From contig NZ_CH724131.1 of NCBI RefSeq assembly GCF_000152725.1, positions 1,537,856 through 1,601,855 of the forward strand: 64,000 nt of DNA, in the 5' to 3' direction. The translations under genes were made by a program, and so were the position numbers. The notes under the pieces are model-generated. The model did no database searches, was not told the origin of the DNA, and worked only from the letters and a program-made list of their open reading frames with translations. The DNA is from Pseudooceanicola batsensis HTCC2597. GTDB lineage: Bacteria > Pseudomonadota > Alphaproteobacteria > Rhodobacterales > Rhodobacteraceae. This document shows, in pieces, positions 54,021 through 63,091 of this stretch. Every line of letters begins with the position of its first letter. Within the stretch, counting starts at the first letter, position 1.

Positions 54021-54181
54021 CCGCGCCCCCGTCCGCAGGGGCACGGGCCCTTCCCGATCCTGTAGCGGCCACAGGACGGACATTTGCGGCCGAGCTTGTC
54101 CCGCCCCGGCAGCTTCAGCTTGCCGAACATCGCCATGACGCCCATGGCCACGAGAAACAGAATGACGATCTTGAGGATCAC
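54017..54181 (-). CDS. small membrane protein with zinc-ribbon motif (54 aa)
   Basis: A GTG at 54181 starts a 54-codon frame ending at the TGA overlapping the antiporter ATG. It directly follows the stop of the S49 peptidase gene (TGACGTG), so it is read in the same operon by coupling. The first 20 residues form a transmembrane helix (ILKIVILFLVAMGVMAMFG), then CPSCG and, 11 residues on, CPCG form a small zinc ribbon, with a basic tail. Unknown function. Too short to be found by usual length cutoffs. Confidence 0.75.
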   Translation of the reverse strand: MILKIVILFLVAMGVMAMFGKLKLPGRDKLGRKCPSCGRYRIGKGPCPCGRGRG

Positions 54182-54182
54182 G

Positions 54183-55040
54183 TCAGAGACCGAACCGTGA
54201 ATAGGCCGCCCGCTCTTCGATCGCCGCGAGGGCGTCGGTCGCCAGCGTCGCCCCGAACCGGGAGAGCCAGCCGCGGCGCGGGCCGTATTTGCGGAACCGG
54301 ACCTTGTCGCCGAACTTTTCCTTCATCACCGGGACCAGATGACCGACATGATCGATCAGGCCCAGCTCCTTCGCCTTTTCGGCCAGCCAGAATTCACCGG
54401 TAAAGAGATCCTCGGACTCTTTCAATTTTCCGCCACGATGCGTTTTGACATGATCGATGAAGGCCGCGTGAATGTCGGTCAGCAAGCTCTTGAGTCTTGC
54501 GACATCTTCCTCTTTCTCCGGCTGAAAGGGATCGAGCATCGACTTGGACTTTCCCGACGTATGCACGCGCCGCTCCACGCCCTGCCGCGCCAGCAGCACA
54601 TGCGCCCCGAAACTTGCCGCGATCACGCCGATGGACCCCACGACCGAGCTCCGGTCGGCATGGATCTCCTCGGCGGCGCAGGCCAGCCAGTAACCGCCCG
54701 AGGCCGCGGCATCTTCGACGAAGGCATAGACCGGCACCGATTTCTCTTCCGACAGGCGCCGGATCCGCGCGGCGATCAGCGAGGACTGCACAGGCGACCC
54801 GCCCGGAGAGTTGATCGCCAGTGCGACCGCCGCCGGCTTGCCCCGCCGGAAGGCGCGTTCGATCACCGGCGCCATCGCCTCGTCGCTGAGCGGCCCCCTC
54901 GGGCCGGAGGAAATCATCCCCTGCAGCCGGATGACGGCGACGAGGGGCGGGCGTTTCATGACACGGTCAAGGATCTGCATGCCGCCGATGTAGAGGCGGC
55001 GGGCCGCGCCGACAAGGCGGTAACGTTCCGTCACCGCCAT
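54183..55040 (-). CDS. S49 family peptidase (SppA-like)
   Basis: 285 residues from the ATG at 55040. Serine-protease fold of signal-peptide peptidase A type: VIRLQGMISSG, LAINSPGGSPVQSSLIAARIRRL, and the nucleophile in DAAASGGYWLACAAEEIHADRSSVVGSIGV. There is no clear N-terminal signal or membrane helix, which differs from classic SppA; it may be cytoplasmic or loosely membrane-bound. A longer frame at the N-terminus is not supported. Coupled with the zinc-ribbon gene downstream. Confidence 0.88.
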   Translation of the reverse strand: MAVTERYRLVGAARRLYIGGMQILDRVMKRPPLVAVIRLQGMISSGPRGPLSDEAMAPVIERAFRRGKPAAVALAINSPGGSPVQSSLIAARIRRLSEEKSVPVYAFVEDAAASGGYWLACAAEEIHADRSSVVGSIGVIAASFGAHVLLARQGVERRVHTSGKSKSMLDPFQPEKEEDVARLKSLLTDIHAAFIDHVKTHRGGKLKESEDLFTGEFWLAEKAKELGLIDHVGHLVPVMKEKFGDKVRFRKYGPRRGWLSRFGATLATDALAAIEERAAYSRFGL

Positions 55041-55050
55041 AAACCGGCCC

Positions 55051-55812
55051 TCAGTCCCGCAGACGCCAGCCGGTCCTGAAGATCCACCACACGATCGCAA
55101 GGCACAGCGCGGTGAACCCGGCGATCGCCACCAGGCTGATCCCGACGGGAACATCCGCCATGTCGAAGAACGCCCATCTGAAGCCCGAAATGAGGTAGAC
55201 CACCGGATTGAACAACGTGATCTTCTGCCAGATTTCCGGAAGCATCGAGATCGAATAGAACGACCCGCCCAGGAAGACGAGCGGCGTCACGATCAGCAGC
55301 GGCACAAGCTGCAACTGTTCGAAATTGCCCGCCCAGAGCCCGATGATGAACCCCAACAGCGAAAACGAGATGCAGGTCAGCACGAGGAACGCCACCATGG
55401 CGAAGGGATGCGCGATGGTGAGATCGACGAAGAGCGAAGCCGTCCCCAGGATCACCACCCCGATGAACAGCGCCTTGGTCGCCGCCGCCCCGACATACCC
55501 CGCCACGATCTCGAGAAAGCTGACCGGGGCGGACAGAAGTTCGTAGACCGTTCCGATGAACTTGGGAAAGTAGATCCCGAAGGACGCGTTGGAGATCGAC
55601 TGCATGATCACAGACAGCATGATCAGCCCCGGAACGATGAAGGCGCCGTAGCTCACCCCCTCGACCTGCTGGATCCGGCTGCCGATCGCCGTGCCGAAGA
55701 CCACGAAGTAAAGCGAGGTCGAGATCACCGGCGACACGAAGCTTTGCAGCAGCGTGCGGAAGAACCGCGTCATCTCGTACCGGTAGATCGCCCAGATTGC
55801 CCGGAGCGTCAT
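55051..55812 (-). CDS. ABC-2 type transporter permease
   Basis: 253 residues with six transmembrane helices and the ABC-2 signature [34 protein letters not shown]. It begins [30 protein letters not shown]. The ATG overlaps the ATPase stop (ATGA at 55809-55812). With the ATPase it makes a simple exporter of the NodJ/DrrB type; the substrate is unknown, candidates being drugs, lipids or polysaccharide. Confidence 0.92.
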   Translation of the reverse strand: MTLRAIWAIYRYEMTRFFRTLLQSFVSPVISTSLYFVVFGTAIGSRIQQVEGVSYGAFIVPGLIMLSVIMQSISNASFGIYFPKFIGTVYELLSAPVSFLEIVAGYVGAAATKALFIGVVILGTASLFVDLTIAHPFAMVAFLVLTCISFSLLGFIIGLWAGNFEQLQLVPLLIVTPLVFLGGSFYSISMLPEIWQKITLFNPVVYLISGFRWAFFDMADVPVGISLVAIAGFTALCLAIVWWIFRTGWRLRD

Positions 55813-56738
55813 GCCGCGCCCTCCTTCACCAAGCCCACGAATATTTCTTCCAGCGAGGATTGCCGCGTCGACAGGTCGCGCAGGGTGATCCCCTCGCGCG
55901 ACAGGGCGGCCAGAAGGGCCGTGATCCCCGTGCGCTCTTTCTGGGTGTCGTATGTATAGACCAGAGACATCCCGTCTCCGGCCAGCTCCAGGTCGAGGTC
56001 GGTCAGCCCGGGCGGCACCGCCGCGATCTTCTCGCGCAGCTCGATGGTCAGTTGCTTGCGCCCCATCCGGGCCATCAGCGCGTTCTTTTCCTCGACCAGC
56101 AGAAGGCGCCCCTCGCTGATGACGCCGACCCGGTCCGAAATCGCCTCGGCCTCTTCGATGTAATGCGTCGTCAGGATCACGGTGACGCCTTCGGCCTTCA
56201 GTTCGGAGACGATGTTCCACATGTCCTTGCGCAGATCGACGTCGACCCCGGCGGTCGGTTCGTCGAGAAAGAGAACCCTGGGCTCGTGGCTGAGCGCCTT
56301 GGCGATCAGGACCCGGCGCTTCATGCCGCCCGACAATTCCCGGATCCGGCTGTCCTTCTTGTCCCAGAGCGACAGCCGCCGCAGGATCCGCTCGAGCAGC
56401 GCGTCGTCCCGGCGCTTGCCGAACAGGCCCCGTGTCAGGGCCACCGTGTTGATCACCTTCTCGAACGGTTCAAGGTTTATTTCCTGCGGCACCAGCCCGA
56501 TCATCGCCCGCGCCTGCCGATACTGCGTCAGCGTGTCGAACCCGTTCACCGTCACACTCCCGCTCGTCGGGACGGTGATCCCGCAGATCGTGGAGATCAG
56601 GGTCGTCTTGCCCGCCCCGTTCGGTCCCAGCAGGGCGAGGATCTCTCCTTCGCGGATGTCGAGATCGACGCCCTTCAGCGCTTCGAACCCGCCCTTGTAT
56701 GTCTTTTTCAGATTGCTGATCCGCAAGATCGGTGCCAT
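55809..56738 (-). CDS. ABC transporter ATP-binding protein (ABC-2 exporter)
   Basis: 309 residues from the ATG at 56738 with a perfect AGGAGGAG ribosome-binding site. Walker A is [12 protein letters not shown], the signature motif is [18 protein letters not shown], Walker B is [13 protein letters not shown], and the switch histidine is in [10 protein letters not shown]. The C-terminal 90 residues are the DrrA-type extension. First gene of the operon; a short inverted repeat (AACCGGACGGTT) lies upstream. Confidence 0.94.
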   Translation of the reverse strand: MAPILRISNLKKTYKGGFEALKGVDLDIREGEILALLGPNGAGKTTLISTICGITVPTSGSVTVNGFDTLTQYRQARAMIGLVPQEINLEPFEKVINTVALTRGLFGKRRDDALLERILRRLSLWDKKDSRIRELSGGMKRRVLIAKALSHEPRVLFLDEPTAGVDVDLRKDMWNIVSELKAEGVTVILTTHYIEEAEAISDRVGVISEGRLLLVEEKNALMARMGRKQLTIELREKIAAVPPGLTDLDLELAGDGMSLVYTYDTQKERTGITALLAALSREGITLRDLSTRQSSLEEIFVGLVKEGAA

Positions 56739-57295
56739 CGCCCGCTCCTCCTGTTCGGGGCCGGACCCTACCCCCGTCTCCTCCGGCTGCATAGAGTTAA
56801 ACCGGACGGTTCACTTTGCAAAAACGCACAAGGGGCGGCTCGGGGCTGCGGCTTGAAATCCTTGGGACCGCAGCATCGGAACGCGCTGGCGCAGTCTTCT
56901 GGGCCGGTTGCGCGACGCGGTGACGGAATGGGGTAGCGCCGAGCGCTTCAGCGAGCCTCGGTTTCCTGCCCCGGTTTCTCTTTGGGATAAGCGTTCCGAG
57001 TGCTCGGCCGAGTGACGAACACGTGCCGATCAGACCGCTTTTTCTCTCGGCAATGCACAACCCGCTTCCGGTATGGCACGTCGGCACGGAGGAGGCCTCA
57101 TTCCCACGAAAGAACATCTCGCCTTCCGGCTAGCAAATATCCTCGTGACGCATTTCGTGCAGACACAGAAATCTGGAATCGTGCCCGCGCTTGACGCATC
57201 AAAACGGAGCAGGTCGTAGAAGACGCTTTTGCGACGTCGCGGCGCGCCACGCAGGGCGAGCGTTCCAGGGCAAGTATTTCAGGAGGTCTTCAAGG
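56739..57295. other. 557 bp gene-poor gap downstream of tRNA-Arg
   Basis: No convincing gene on either strand. GC is visibly lower and codon-position bias is absent. The first part holds the ABC operon promoter. The remainder borders the 3' end of tRNA-Arg, the common landing side for integrating elements, but I find no duplicated tRNA 3' end, integrase or inverted-repeat remnant. It is best regarded as decayed or non-coding sequence. A 106-codon frame at 56797-57117 on the minus strand has no domain. Confidence 0.5.
56800..56811. promoter_or_regulatory. short inverted repeat upstream of the ABC operon
   Basis: AACCG and CGGTT flank a GA centre (56800-56811), about 60 bp upstream of the ABC ATPase ATG and in the expected promoter area (a TTGCAA lies just beyond it on the minus strand at 56820-56815). 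Could be an operator of a TetR- or similar-type regulator not encoded here. Confidence 0.25.
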
Positions 57296-57372
57296 TGGCG
57301 GACCGAGGAGGATTCGAACCCCCGACCCCTTGATTCGTAGTCAAGTACTCTATCCAGCTGAGCTATCGGTCC
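57296..57372 (-). tRNA. tRNA-Arg (anticodon ACG)
   Basis: 77 nt on the minus strand with encoded CCA. The acceptor stem is GGACCGA with TCGGTCC, D-stem GCTC/GAGT, anticodon stem CTTGA/TCAAG with the 7 nt loop CTACGAA giving anticodon ACG (reads CGN), and T-stem/loop containing GTTCGAATC. All arms fold. Anticodon A34 would be deaminated to inosine. Confidence 0.97.
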
Positions 57373-57432
57373 GTAGGGGGTGCAAATAGCTGCCGTCCCG
57401 GAGGAGTTCAAGAGGAAAATCGGACGAAGGTG

Positions 57433-58833
57433 TCACTCCGCCGCTTCGTCCATCGCGACGACCGTCTTGGGCAGTTCGATCCGGAAGCGCGTGCCCTCGT
57501 CTCCGGTCCGCTCGAGCAAGAGCTGCCCGCCATGCCCGCGGATCAGCTCGGCCGAGATGGCGAGGCCGAGCCCGGCGCCGCCGCGCCGCGTTCCGCCGTG
57601 GAACGGCGTGAAGAGGTTCTCGCGCGCCTTGGGGGGAAGGCCCGGGCCGGTATCCGTCACCCAGATACGCCAGGCTTTCTCATCCTCGTCCGCCGCGACC
57701 GAGATCTCGCCCGGCCTGCCGGTGGCGACGACCGCCTGCCGCGCGTTGCGCACGAGGTTCAGCAGCACGCGGTGCAACTGTTCGGCATCGGCCCGGACGG
57801 TCAGGGTCGCCGGAATGTCCTCGGAAAAGCTGACATCGGCGTCTCCGACCGCCAGCCGCTCGCCGTCGATCACGTCCCCCGCCAGCTCGGCCAGATGCAC
57901 GATCGTCAACCTCGGGGCCGGTTCCTCGGCGCGCCCGAAGGCCAGCGTGCTTTCGCACAGGTTCACCGCGCGGGTGATCGAGTTCACCAGCTTCGGGGCC
58001 AGCCGGCGCACCGTCGGATCCTCGGATTTCTCGATCCGGTCGACGAAGAGCTGGGCCGAGGTCAGGATGTTCCGCAGGTCATGGCTGATCTTGGCCACCG
58101 CCCCGCCAAGCTGGGCCAACCGATCCTTCTGCCGCAGCGCGCCGGTCAGCTCGGTCTCGAGCGACTTCAGCGCCTGCTCGGCTTCGCGCAGCTCGGTGAT
58201 GCCGGCGGTCGGCTCGATGATCCGGCGCGCGTCCTCGGGCATGGCCGCATAGCTCTGCATCTGTTCGATGACCCGCTTGATCGGCCGCACCAGCAGCGCC
58301 CGCACGGCCAGGAAGAGAAAGACCGAAGTGATGGCCGAGATCACGAAGCTGAGCCCGAGAATACGCCAGCCGTAGTCGATCATCGCGGTCCTGAGCGCCG
58401 ACGTGCCCATCGTGATCTCGATCAGCAGGCCGGCCTCGCGCACCGGGTTGCCGAAGACCCGGATCACGCGCGGCTCGGGGTCGGCCAGCCGCAGGATGGC
58501 ATCGCGCATCAGCACCCACGGGCCGGCGTCACGCAGGTCGAACGTCCGGGCGACCGGCCCGGGCACCGGCGAAGCCAGCATCAGCTGCCGCGCCTCGTCG
58601 CGCCTGAGAACGACGTTGAAGACCTCGGCATTGCGGAGCAGCTCCTCCTCCACATCCGCGTCGATCATGTCGTTGGCGAGCAGCGCGAGCGAGGCGATCT
58701 GCGCCCGTTCCAGCCGCGACAACAGGTAATCCTGCCGGAACCGCGCCACCGAGGGAACGAGGATCATGATCTCGGCCAGCATCACGAAGAGGATCGTGAG
58801 GATCAGGAAACGTCCGGAAAGCGATCGAAGCAT
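57433..58833 (-). CDS. sensor histidine kinase
   Basis: 466 residues. Two transmembrane segments (near 10-27 and 160-180) enclose a periplasmic domain with VLMRDAILRLADPEPRVIRVFGNPVREAGLLIEITMGT; then a HAMP-like linker, the phospho-acceptor H box in GGAVAKISHDLRNILTSAQLFVD, N box NLVRNARQAVVATG and G boxes VTDTGPGLPPKARENLFTPF and GGAGLGLAISAELI. No response regulator lies next to it in the window. It is 18 bp downstream of the FAD oxidoreductase gene and probably in its operon. Confidence 0.93.
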   Translation of the reverse strand: MLRSLSGRFLILTILFVMLAEIMILVPSVARFRQDYLLSRLERAQIASLALLANDMIDADVEEELLRNAEVFNVVLRRDEARQLMLASPVPGPVARTFDLRDAGPWVLMRDAILRLADPEPRVIRVFGNPVREAGLLIEITMGTSALRTAMIDYGWRILGLSFVISAITSVFLFLAVRALLVRPIKRVIEQMQSYAAMPEDARRIIEPTAGITELREAEQALKSLETELTGALRQKDRLAQLGGAVAKISHDLRNILTSAQLFVDRIEKSEDPTVRRLAPKLVNSITRAVNLCESTLAFGRAEEPAPRLTIVHLAELAGDVIDGERLAVGDADVSFSEDIPATLTVRADAEQLHRVLLNLVRNARQAVVATGRPGEISVAADEDEKAWRIWVTDTGPGLPPKARENLFTPFHGGTRRGGAGLGLAISAELIRGHGGQLLLERTGDEGTRFRIELPKTVVAMDEAAE

Positions 58834-58851
58834 GGTCGGCTCGGGTCAGGG

Positions 58852-60261
58852 TCACGGCACCACGCGCTGAACGAGCCGCGCGAACCGCTCAACCCACGGA
58901 TTACCGAATAGTTTGGGTGAGAGATAGGTCCCTGCGGCCGACTTGGCCACCTCGGAGAGGGTCGGGTAAGGCAGCACCAGCCCCGCTATCCTCGAAAGGC
59001 GGGTTCCGGAACTCATCGCCAGGCTCCAGGGGGCAAGCAGTTCTCCGGCATGGGGGCCGACGATGGTGACCCCCACGGGCCGGCCGCGGTGCAGGACCAG
59101 CTTCAGCCATCCCTCGGTCTCCCGCGCGGTCCGCGCACGATCGTTCTCGGCAAAGGCCTTGCGGACGGTCTCGACGCTGTTCAGCGCCTCGCGCGCCTCG
59201 GTCTCGGTCATTCCGATCTGGGCCAGTTCCGGGGCGGTATAGGTGACCCGCGGTATCGTCGCGTGATCGGCTTTCGCGGGAAGGCCCAGCACCGCCTGCC
59301 GGATGACGATGCCCGCGTGGTATCCCGCCACATGGGTGAAGCGCGGCAGGCCGGCCGCGACATCGCCGATGGCAAAGACCTTCCGGTTCGTGGTTCTGAG
59401 CGCGGCATTCACGCGGATGCCCCCCTCGTCGCCCTCGACGCCGGCCTGGTCGAGATCGAGCGACGAGACTCCCGCCCTGCGCCCCGTCGCGACCAGCAGG
59501 TGGGATCCGGCGATCCGCTCGCCCCCGACGGAGAGCCAGACGCCGGAGCCGTCCTGCCCGGCCGCCTCGACCCGCGCCTGTTCCCGCAGGACCACCCCAT
59601 CCCGGCCGAGCGTGGTGCGCAGGATGTCGACGGCCTCCGGATCGTCATGGCCAAGGATCGACCCGGCCTCGACCAGGGTGACCGCCGCGCCGAGGCGCCG
59701 GAAGGCCTGGGCCATCTCGACCCCGATCGGACCGCCCCCCAGCACGAGCAGATGACCGGGCAGCGCGCGGAGGTCGAACACGCTCTCGTTGGTCAGGTAG
59801 GGCACGTCCGCAAGCCCCGGGATCTGCGGGATGAGCGGGCGGGATCCGGTGGCGATGACGATGCGCCGCGCCTTCAGCCTCTCCCCGTTCACGGTCACCT
59901 CGTCCGGTCCCGTGAACCGCGCCATGCCGCGGATGACGCGCACGCCAAGCCCCTCGAACCTCTCCTGGCTGTCATGGGGGGCGATCTCGGCGATGATCCC
60001 GGCGACATGGGCCATCACCGCCGGAAAGTCGATAACCGGCTCGACGGCCCGGATGCCGAAGCGGTCCGCCGTCCGCATGGCATGCGCGGCCGAGGCCGCC
60101 GCGATCAATGCCTTGGACGGGACGCAGCCGTGGTTTAGGCAATCGCCCCCCATCACGCGCCCCTCGATCAGGACGACGCGCAACCCCATCTGCACGGCAC
60201 CCGAGGCCACCGACAGCCCGGCCGACCCCGCGCCGATCACGATGAGGTCCTGCCCGCTCAT
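58852..60261 (-). CDS. FAD-dependent pyridine nucleotide-disulfide oxidoreductase (mercuric reductase / lipoamide dehydrogenase-like)
   Basis: 469 residues from the ATG at 60261. FAD motif DLIVIGAGSAGLSVASGA at 5-22, redox-active disulfide CLNHGC (Cys41, Cys46) followed by VPSKALI, NAD motif LLVLGGGPIGVEMAQAFRRLG and dimer-interface HATIPRVTYTAPELAQIGMTE. This architecture is shared by lipoamide dehydrogenase, glutathione reductase and MerA; the link to a TVP38 membrane protein (as in merA-like/TVP38 pairs) favours an SO/metal-type or general disulfide reductase. Start overlaps the TVP38 stop by ATGA. Confidence 0.9.
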   Translation of the reverse strand: MSGQDLIVIGAGSAGLSVASGAVQMGLRVVLIEGRVMGGDCLNHGCVPSKALIAAASAAHAMRTADRFGIRAVEPVIDFPAVMAHVAGIIAEIAPHDSQERFEGLGVRVIRGMARFTGPDEVTVNGERLKARRIVIATGSRPLIPQIPGLADVPYLTNESVFDLRALPGHLLVLGGGPIGVEMAQAFRRLGAAVTLVEAGSILGHDDPEAVDILRTTLGRDGVVLREQARVEAAGQDGSGVWLSVGGERIAGSHLLVATGRRAGVSSLDLDQAGVEGDEGGIRVNAALRTTNRKVFAIGDVAAGLPRFTHVAGYHAGIVIRQAVLGLPAKADHATIPRVTYTAPELAQIGMTETEAREALNSVETVRKAFAENDRARTARETEGWLKLVLHRGRPVGVTIVGPHAGELLAPWSLAMSSGTRLSRIAGLVLPYPTLSEVAKSAAGTYLSPKLFGNPWVERFARLVQRVVP

Positions 60262-60980
60262 GCAGGCGCCCGTCCGCGGAAAAGCACCGGCAGCAGCGAC
60301 AGGGCGGCCAGGCCGAGCAGCGGCAGCAGGATATGCGGCTCGAATATCAGACCGAGATCCGGCTGGCCCCCGGCCTCGAGCACCCGCCCCAGCCCCGACC
60401 CGACCGCGGTGTAGACCAGCGCGCCGGGCGCGATGCCGAGAAACGTCGAGACGGCGAACCGGCGCAGCGGAACATTCAGAAGCGCCGGCAGCAGGTTCGC
60501 GGCGAAGAAGGGAATGATCGGAACAAGGCGGATGAAGAACAGCATCGGCCACTGGTTGCGGTCGAGCCCCTGTTTCACCCGTCCGATCCGGCCGCCGGCC
60601 CCGTCCAGCCGTCGCGCCAGAGACCGCCCCAGCCCGAACCGGACGGCGAGAAAGATCACCACCGCCCCGAGCGTCGCCCCCACCACGTTCAGGAGCGTTC
60701 CGGGCCAGACGGCGAAGAGAAAGCCCCCGGTGAGCGTGGCGACGGTCGCTCCCGGCAGCGACAGCGCGACGATCACGCCATAGACGCCGACGAAGACGAG
60801 CGCGCTCAGCAGATAGTTCTCGTTTCGGAACGCGATCAGCCGATCCTGCCCCTCGCGCAGGGACGAAAGGGTCAGACGGTCGCCAAAGAGCCAATAGGCC
60901 AGCGCGGCCAGCACGATCAGCAGCCCGATCGGCCAGAGTCGCACCATGGCGTGACGGGATGTGGCGGGTTTGGGCGTCAT
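60258..60980 (-). CDS. TVP38/TMEM64 (DedA-like) membrane protein
   Basis: 240 residues. Five or six hydrophobic helices and the VTT-type motif GVYGVIVALSLPGATVATLTGGFLFAVWPGTLLNVVGATLGAVVIFLAVRFG, and then FFIRLVPIIPFFAANLLPALLNVPLRRFAVSTFLGIAPGALVYTAVGSGLG. Family members move or flip lipids. First gene of the operon with the FAD oxidoreductase and the kinase. Divergent from rpmH. Confidence 0.9.
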   Translation of the reverse strand: MTPKPATSRHAMVRLWPIGLLIVLAALAYWLFGDRLTLSSLREGQDRLIAFRNENYLLSALVFVGVYGVIVALSLPGATVATLTGGFLFAVWPGTLLNVVGATLGAVVIFLAVRFGLGRSLARRLDGAGGRIGRVKQGLDRNQWPMLFFIRLVPIIPFFAANLLPALLNVPLRRFAVSTFLGIAPGALVYTAVGSGLGRVLEAGGQPDLGLIFEPHILLPLLGLAALSLLPVLFRGRAPA

Positions 60981-61118
60981 GTGGGCTCCGATCCGGATCG
61001 GTGAACAATGACCGCCTCGCCCCGCCGTGAAAAGCCCCCCTCACGCCGCAGTGATCCGATCGATTCACGCCCTGCCCTTCACCACGCGGCAAATCGCGTC
61101 GCGGCGGGTTTTGCCGGT

Positions 61119-61147
61119 TTGACATATCACCGGCCCCCGCCTATAGA
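61119..61147 (+). promoter_or_regulatory. strong sigma70-type promoter of the rpmH operon
   Basis: TTGACA at 61119-61124, a 17 bp spacer and TATAGA at 61142-61147; a near-consensus pair. The leader before rpmH would be about 125 nt, long for such a gene and containing no obvious ORF. Confidence 0.8.
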
Positions 61148-61278
61148 CCGGGCTTCGAACACCAGCGGGCGGGCAGACGATTCACCGCATCCCGCCTACG
61201 TGCCCGCAACAGACACACCGACGCGCCCCGATTGGTGCGCAATTCGCCGAAACGGCGCAAGCAGACGGAGACGGAGCG

Positions 61279-61413
61279 ATGAAACGCACCTACCAACCCT
61301 CGAACCTCGTGCGCAAACGGCGTCACGGTTTCCGCGCCCGCATGGCGACCAAGGCCGGCCGCAAGATTCTCAACGCCCGCCGCGCCCGCGGCCGCAAGTC
61401 GCTGAGCGCATAA
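61279..61413 (+). CDS. rpmH: 50S ribosomal protein L34
   Basis: 44 residues beginning [21 protein letters not shown] and ending [11 protein letters not shown], complete bL34. Too short for most ORF filters but unambiguous. It is followed by a hairpin-T run (61461-61491) and by rnpA, the universally conserved neighbour. Confidence 0.99.
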
Positions 61414-61460
61414 ACCGTTCCCCGCGTCCCGGCGCGGGATCGAATGGCCGAACGGGATGC

Positions 61461-61491
61461 AACCGCCGGGGCAATGGCCCGGGCGGTTTTC
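61461..61491 (+). terminator. partial terminator between rpmH and rnpA
   Basis: AACCGCC (61461-61467) pairs with GGCGGTT (61482-61488), with four more pairs inside after one mismatch and a 4 nt loop, and TTTTC follows. It lies 17 bp before the rnpA ATG, so it probably attenuates and does not end transcription, allowing much more L34 than RNase P protein. Confidence 0.6.
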
Positions 61492-61508
61492 GCTTGTCCG
61501 GGGCGCAG

Positions 61509-61847
61509 ATGACCGAATCCCTCCAGACCATGCGCAGACGCGCCGACTTTCTCGCCTGTGCCCGCGCGCGGCGGCAGGGCACGAAGGGCATGCTCGTCCA
61601 GGGGCGCGACCGAGGCGAGGATGCGGGCATCCGCGTCGGCTTCACCTGTTCCAAGAAGGTGGGCAACGCCGTGGCCCGCAACCGCGCCAAGCGGCGGCTG
61701 CGCGAAGTGGCCCGCCTCCTGCTGCCCGACCACGGCCGTCCCGGCTGGGACTATGTCCTGATCGGCAACCGCGATGCGACGGCGGACCGCCCGTTCGAGG
61801 ACCTCAAGGCCGATTTCCTGCACGCCCTGCGGAAGCTGCACCGATGA
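61509..61847 (+). CDS. rnpA: ribonuclease P protein component
   Basis: 112 residues. The RNR motif region is [31 protein letters not shown] near 42-72, and the N-terminal [27 protein letters not shown] is typical. It assists RNase P RNA in tRNA 5' maturation. The stop overlaps the yidD ATG (ATGA at 61844-61847). Confidence 0.96.
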   Translation: MTESLQTMRRRADFLACARARRQGTKGMLVQGRDRGEDAGIRVGFTCSKKVGNAVARNRAKRRLREVARLLLPDHGRPGWDYVLIGNRDATADRPFEDLKADFLHALRKLHR

Positions 61848-62086
61848 GTCCCCTCGCCCGTCTCGTCGCCCTGCCCGTCCGCGCCTACCGGCTGATTCTC
61901 TCTCCCTGGGTCGGCCACGGCTGCCGCTTTCAGCCGACCTGTTCGGCCTATGCGCTCGAAGCCCTCGAGAAACACGGCGGGGTCCGCGGCAGCTGGCTCG
62001 CCCTGCGGCGGATCGCGCGCTGCCATCCCTTCGGCCAGAGCGGGTACGATCCCGTCCCGGAACCGCGCCGCAGAGGCCGCACCTGA
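61844..62086 (+). CDS. yidD: membrane protein insertion efficiency factor YidD
   Basis: 80 residues. [58 protein letters not shown] carries the three conserved cysteines and the family signature. YidD assists YidC-mediated insertion of membrane proteins. yidC itself is not in the window; instead ttcA follows after 56 bp. Confidence 0.96.
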   Translation: MSPLARLVALPVRAYRLILSPWVGHGCRFQPTCSAYALEALEKHGGVRGSWLALRRIARCHPFGQSGYDPVPEPRRRGRT

Positions 62087-62142
62087 CCTCCCGCCGCCGA
62101 TTTCCCCTTCCAAGCGCCGCATCGCCCGTGCGATATGCCCTC

Positions 62143-63036
62143 ATGCTAGACGACAGCGACGACATCCACCCGCTCTTTCACGGCGCCCCGAAGAGCACCG
62201 AGTTCAAGAAGCTGCGCAAGCGCATCGTCCAGAACGTGCGCGAGGCGGTGGACCGGTACGGCATGGTCGAACCCGGCGCGCGCTGGCTGGTCTGCCTCTC
62301 GGGCGGCAAGGACAGCTATACCCTGCTGGCGATCCTTTACGAGCTGAAATGGCGCGGCCTGCTGCCGGTCGAGCTTCTGGCCTGCAACCTCGATCAGGGG
62401 CAGCCCGGATTTCCGGCGACCGTCCTGCCGGAGTTCCTCGAAAGGATGGGTGTTCCGCACCGGATCGAGTTCCAGGACACCTATTCCGTCGTCGTCGACA
62501 AGGTGCCGCAGGGCCGGACCTATTGCGCGCTCTGCTCGCGGCTGCGGCGCGGCAACCTCTATCGCATCGCCCGGGAAGAGGGCTGTTCGGCCGTGGTGCT
62601 GGGCCATCACCGCGACGACATCCTCGAGACCTTCTTCATGAACCTGTTCCACGGCGGGCGTCTCGCCACGATGCCGCCGAAGCTGGTCAACGAGGAGGGC
62701 GACCTCTTCGTCTACCGCCCCCTCGCCCATGTCGCCGAGGCGGATTGCGAAAGATTCGCGCGGGCCATGAACTATCCCATCATCCCCTGCGATCTCTGCG
62801 GGTCCCAGGACGGCCTGCAGCGCCAGCAGGTCAAGCAGATCCTCGACGGTTGGGAACGCAACGCGCCCGGCCGCCGCCAGGTCATGTTCCGGGCCCTGAT
62901 GAACATCCGTCCTTCGCATATGCTGGACCCGAAGCTTTTCGATTTCGCCGGCCTCATGCGCTCGGCGGACGAAGACGCCGTCCCGGCCTCCGATCCGGCC
63001 TCCGATCCGGCCGACGAGATCCCGCGCCTTCGTTAA
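62143..63036 (+). CDS. ttcA: tRNA 2-thiocytidine(32) synthetase TtcA
   Basis: 297 residues from the ATG at 62143 (a GTG at 62128 also in frame). PP-loop [11 protein letters not shown] binds ATP; the cysteine motifs CALCSR and CDLCGSQ hold the 4Fe-4S cluster used in sulfur transfer to cytidine 32 of tRNAs. [31 protein letters not shown] is also typical. The last residues are a short tandem repeat ([11 protein letters not shown]), with no functional meaning known. Confidence 0.95.
   Translation: MLDDSDDIHPLFHGAPKSTEFKKLRKRIVQNVREAVDRYGMVEPGARWLVCLSGGKDSYTLLAILYELKWRGLLPVELLACNLDQGQPGFPATVLPEFLERMGVPHRIEFQDTYSVVVDKVPQGRTYCALCSRLRRGNLYRIAREEGCSAVVLGHHRDDILETFFMNLFHGGRLATMPPKLVNEEGDLFVYRPLAHVAEADCERFARAMNYPIIPCDLCGSQDGLQRQQVKQILDGWERNAPGRRQVMFRALMNIRPSHMLDPKLFDFAGLMRSADEDAVPASDPASDPADEIPRLR
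62983..63012. repeat. 12 bp tandem repeat at the end of ttcA
   Basis: The unit CCGGCCTCCGAT occurs at 62983-62994 and 62995-63006, followed by half a unit. In frame it duplicates four codons (Ala-Ser-Asp-Pro), a length difference that would not change the frame; probably a variable tail between strains. Confidence 0.6.
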
Positions 63037-63064
63037 ACTCGTATTGAGCTTCTCGTCCTAGTCT

Positions 63065-63087
63065 CCTCCCATCCGCCAGATGGGAGG
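63065..63087 (+). promoter_or_regulatory. hairpin sequestering the ribosome-binding site of the GGDEF-EAL gene
   Basis: CCTCCCATC (63065-63073) pairs perfectly with GATGGGAGG (63079-63087) across a 5 nt loop. The right arm contains the GGGAGG ribosome-binding site (63082-63088) 4 nt from the ATG at 63092. In the RNA the site would be closed, so translation may be conditional (temperature, ribosome or small-RNA access). Confidence 0.5.
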
Positions 63088-63091
63088 GCCG

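Noticed and set aside
56797-57117. 106-codon frame on the minus strand in the gap next to tRNA-Arg
   Set aside because: No domain, no ribosome-binding site and no codon bias; it lies over the ABC promoter region.
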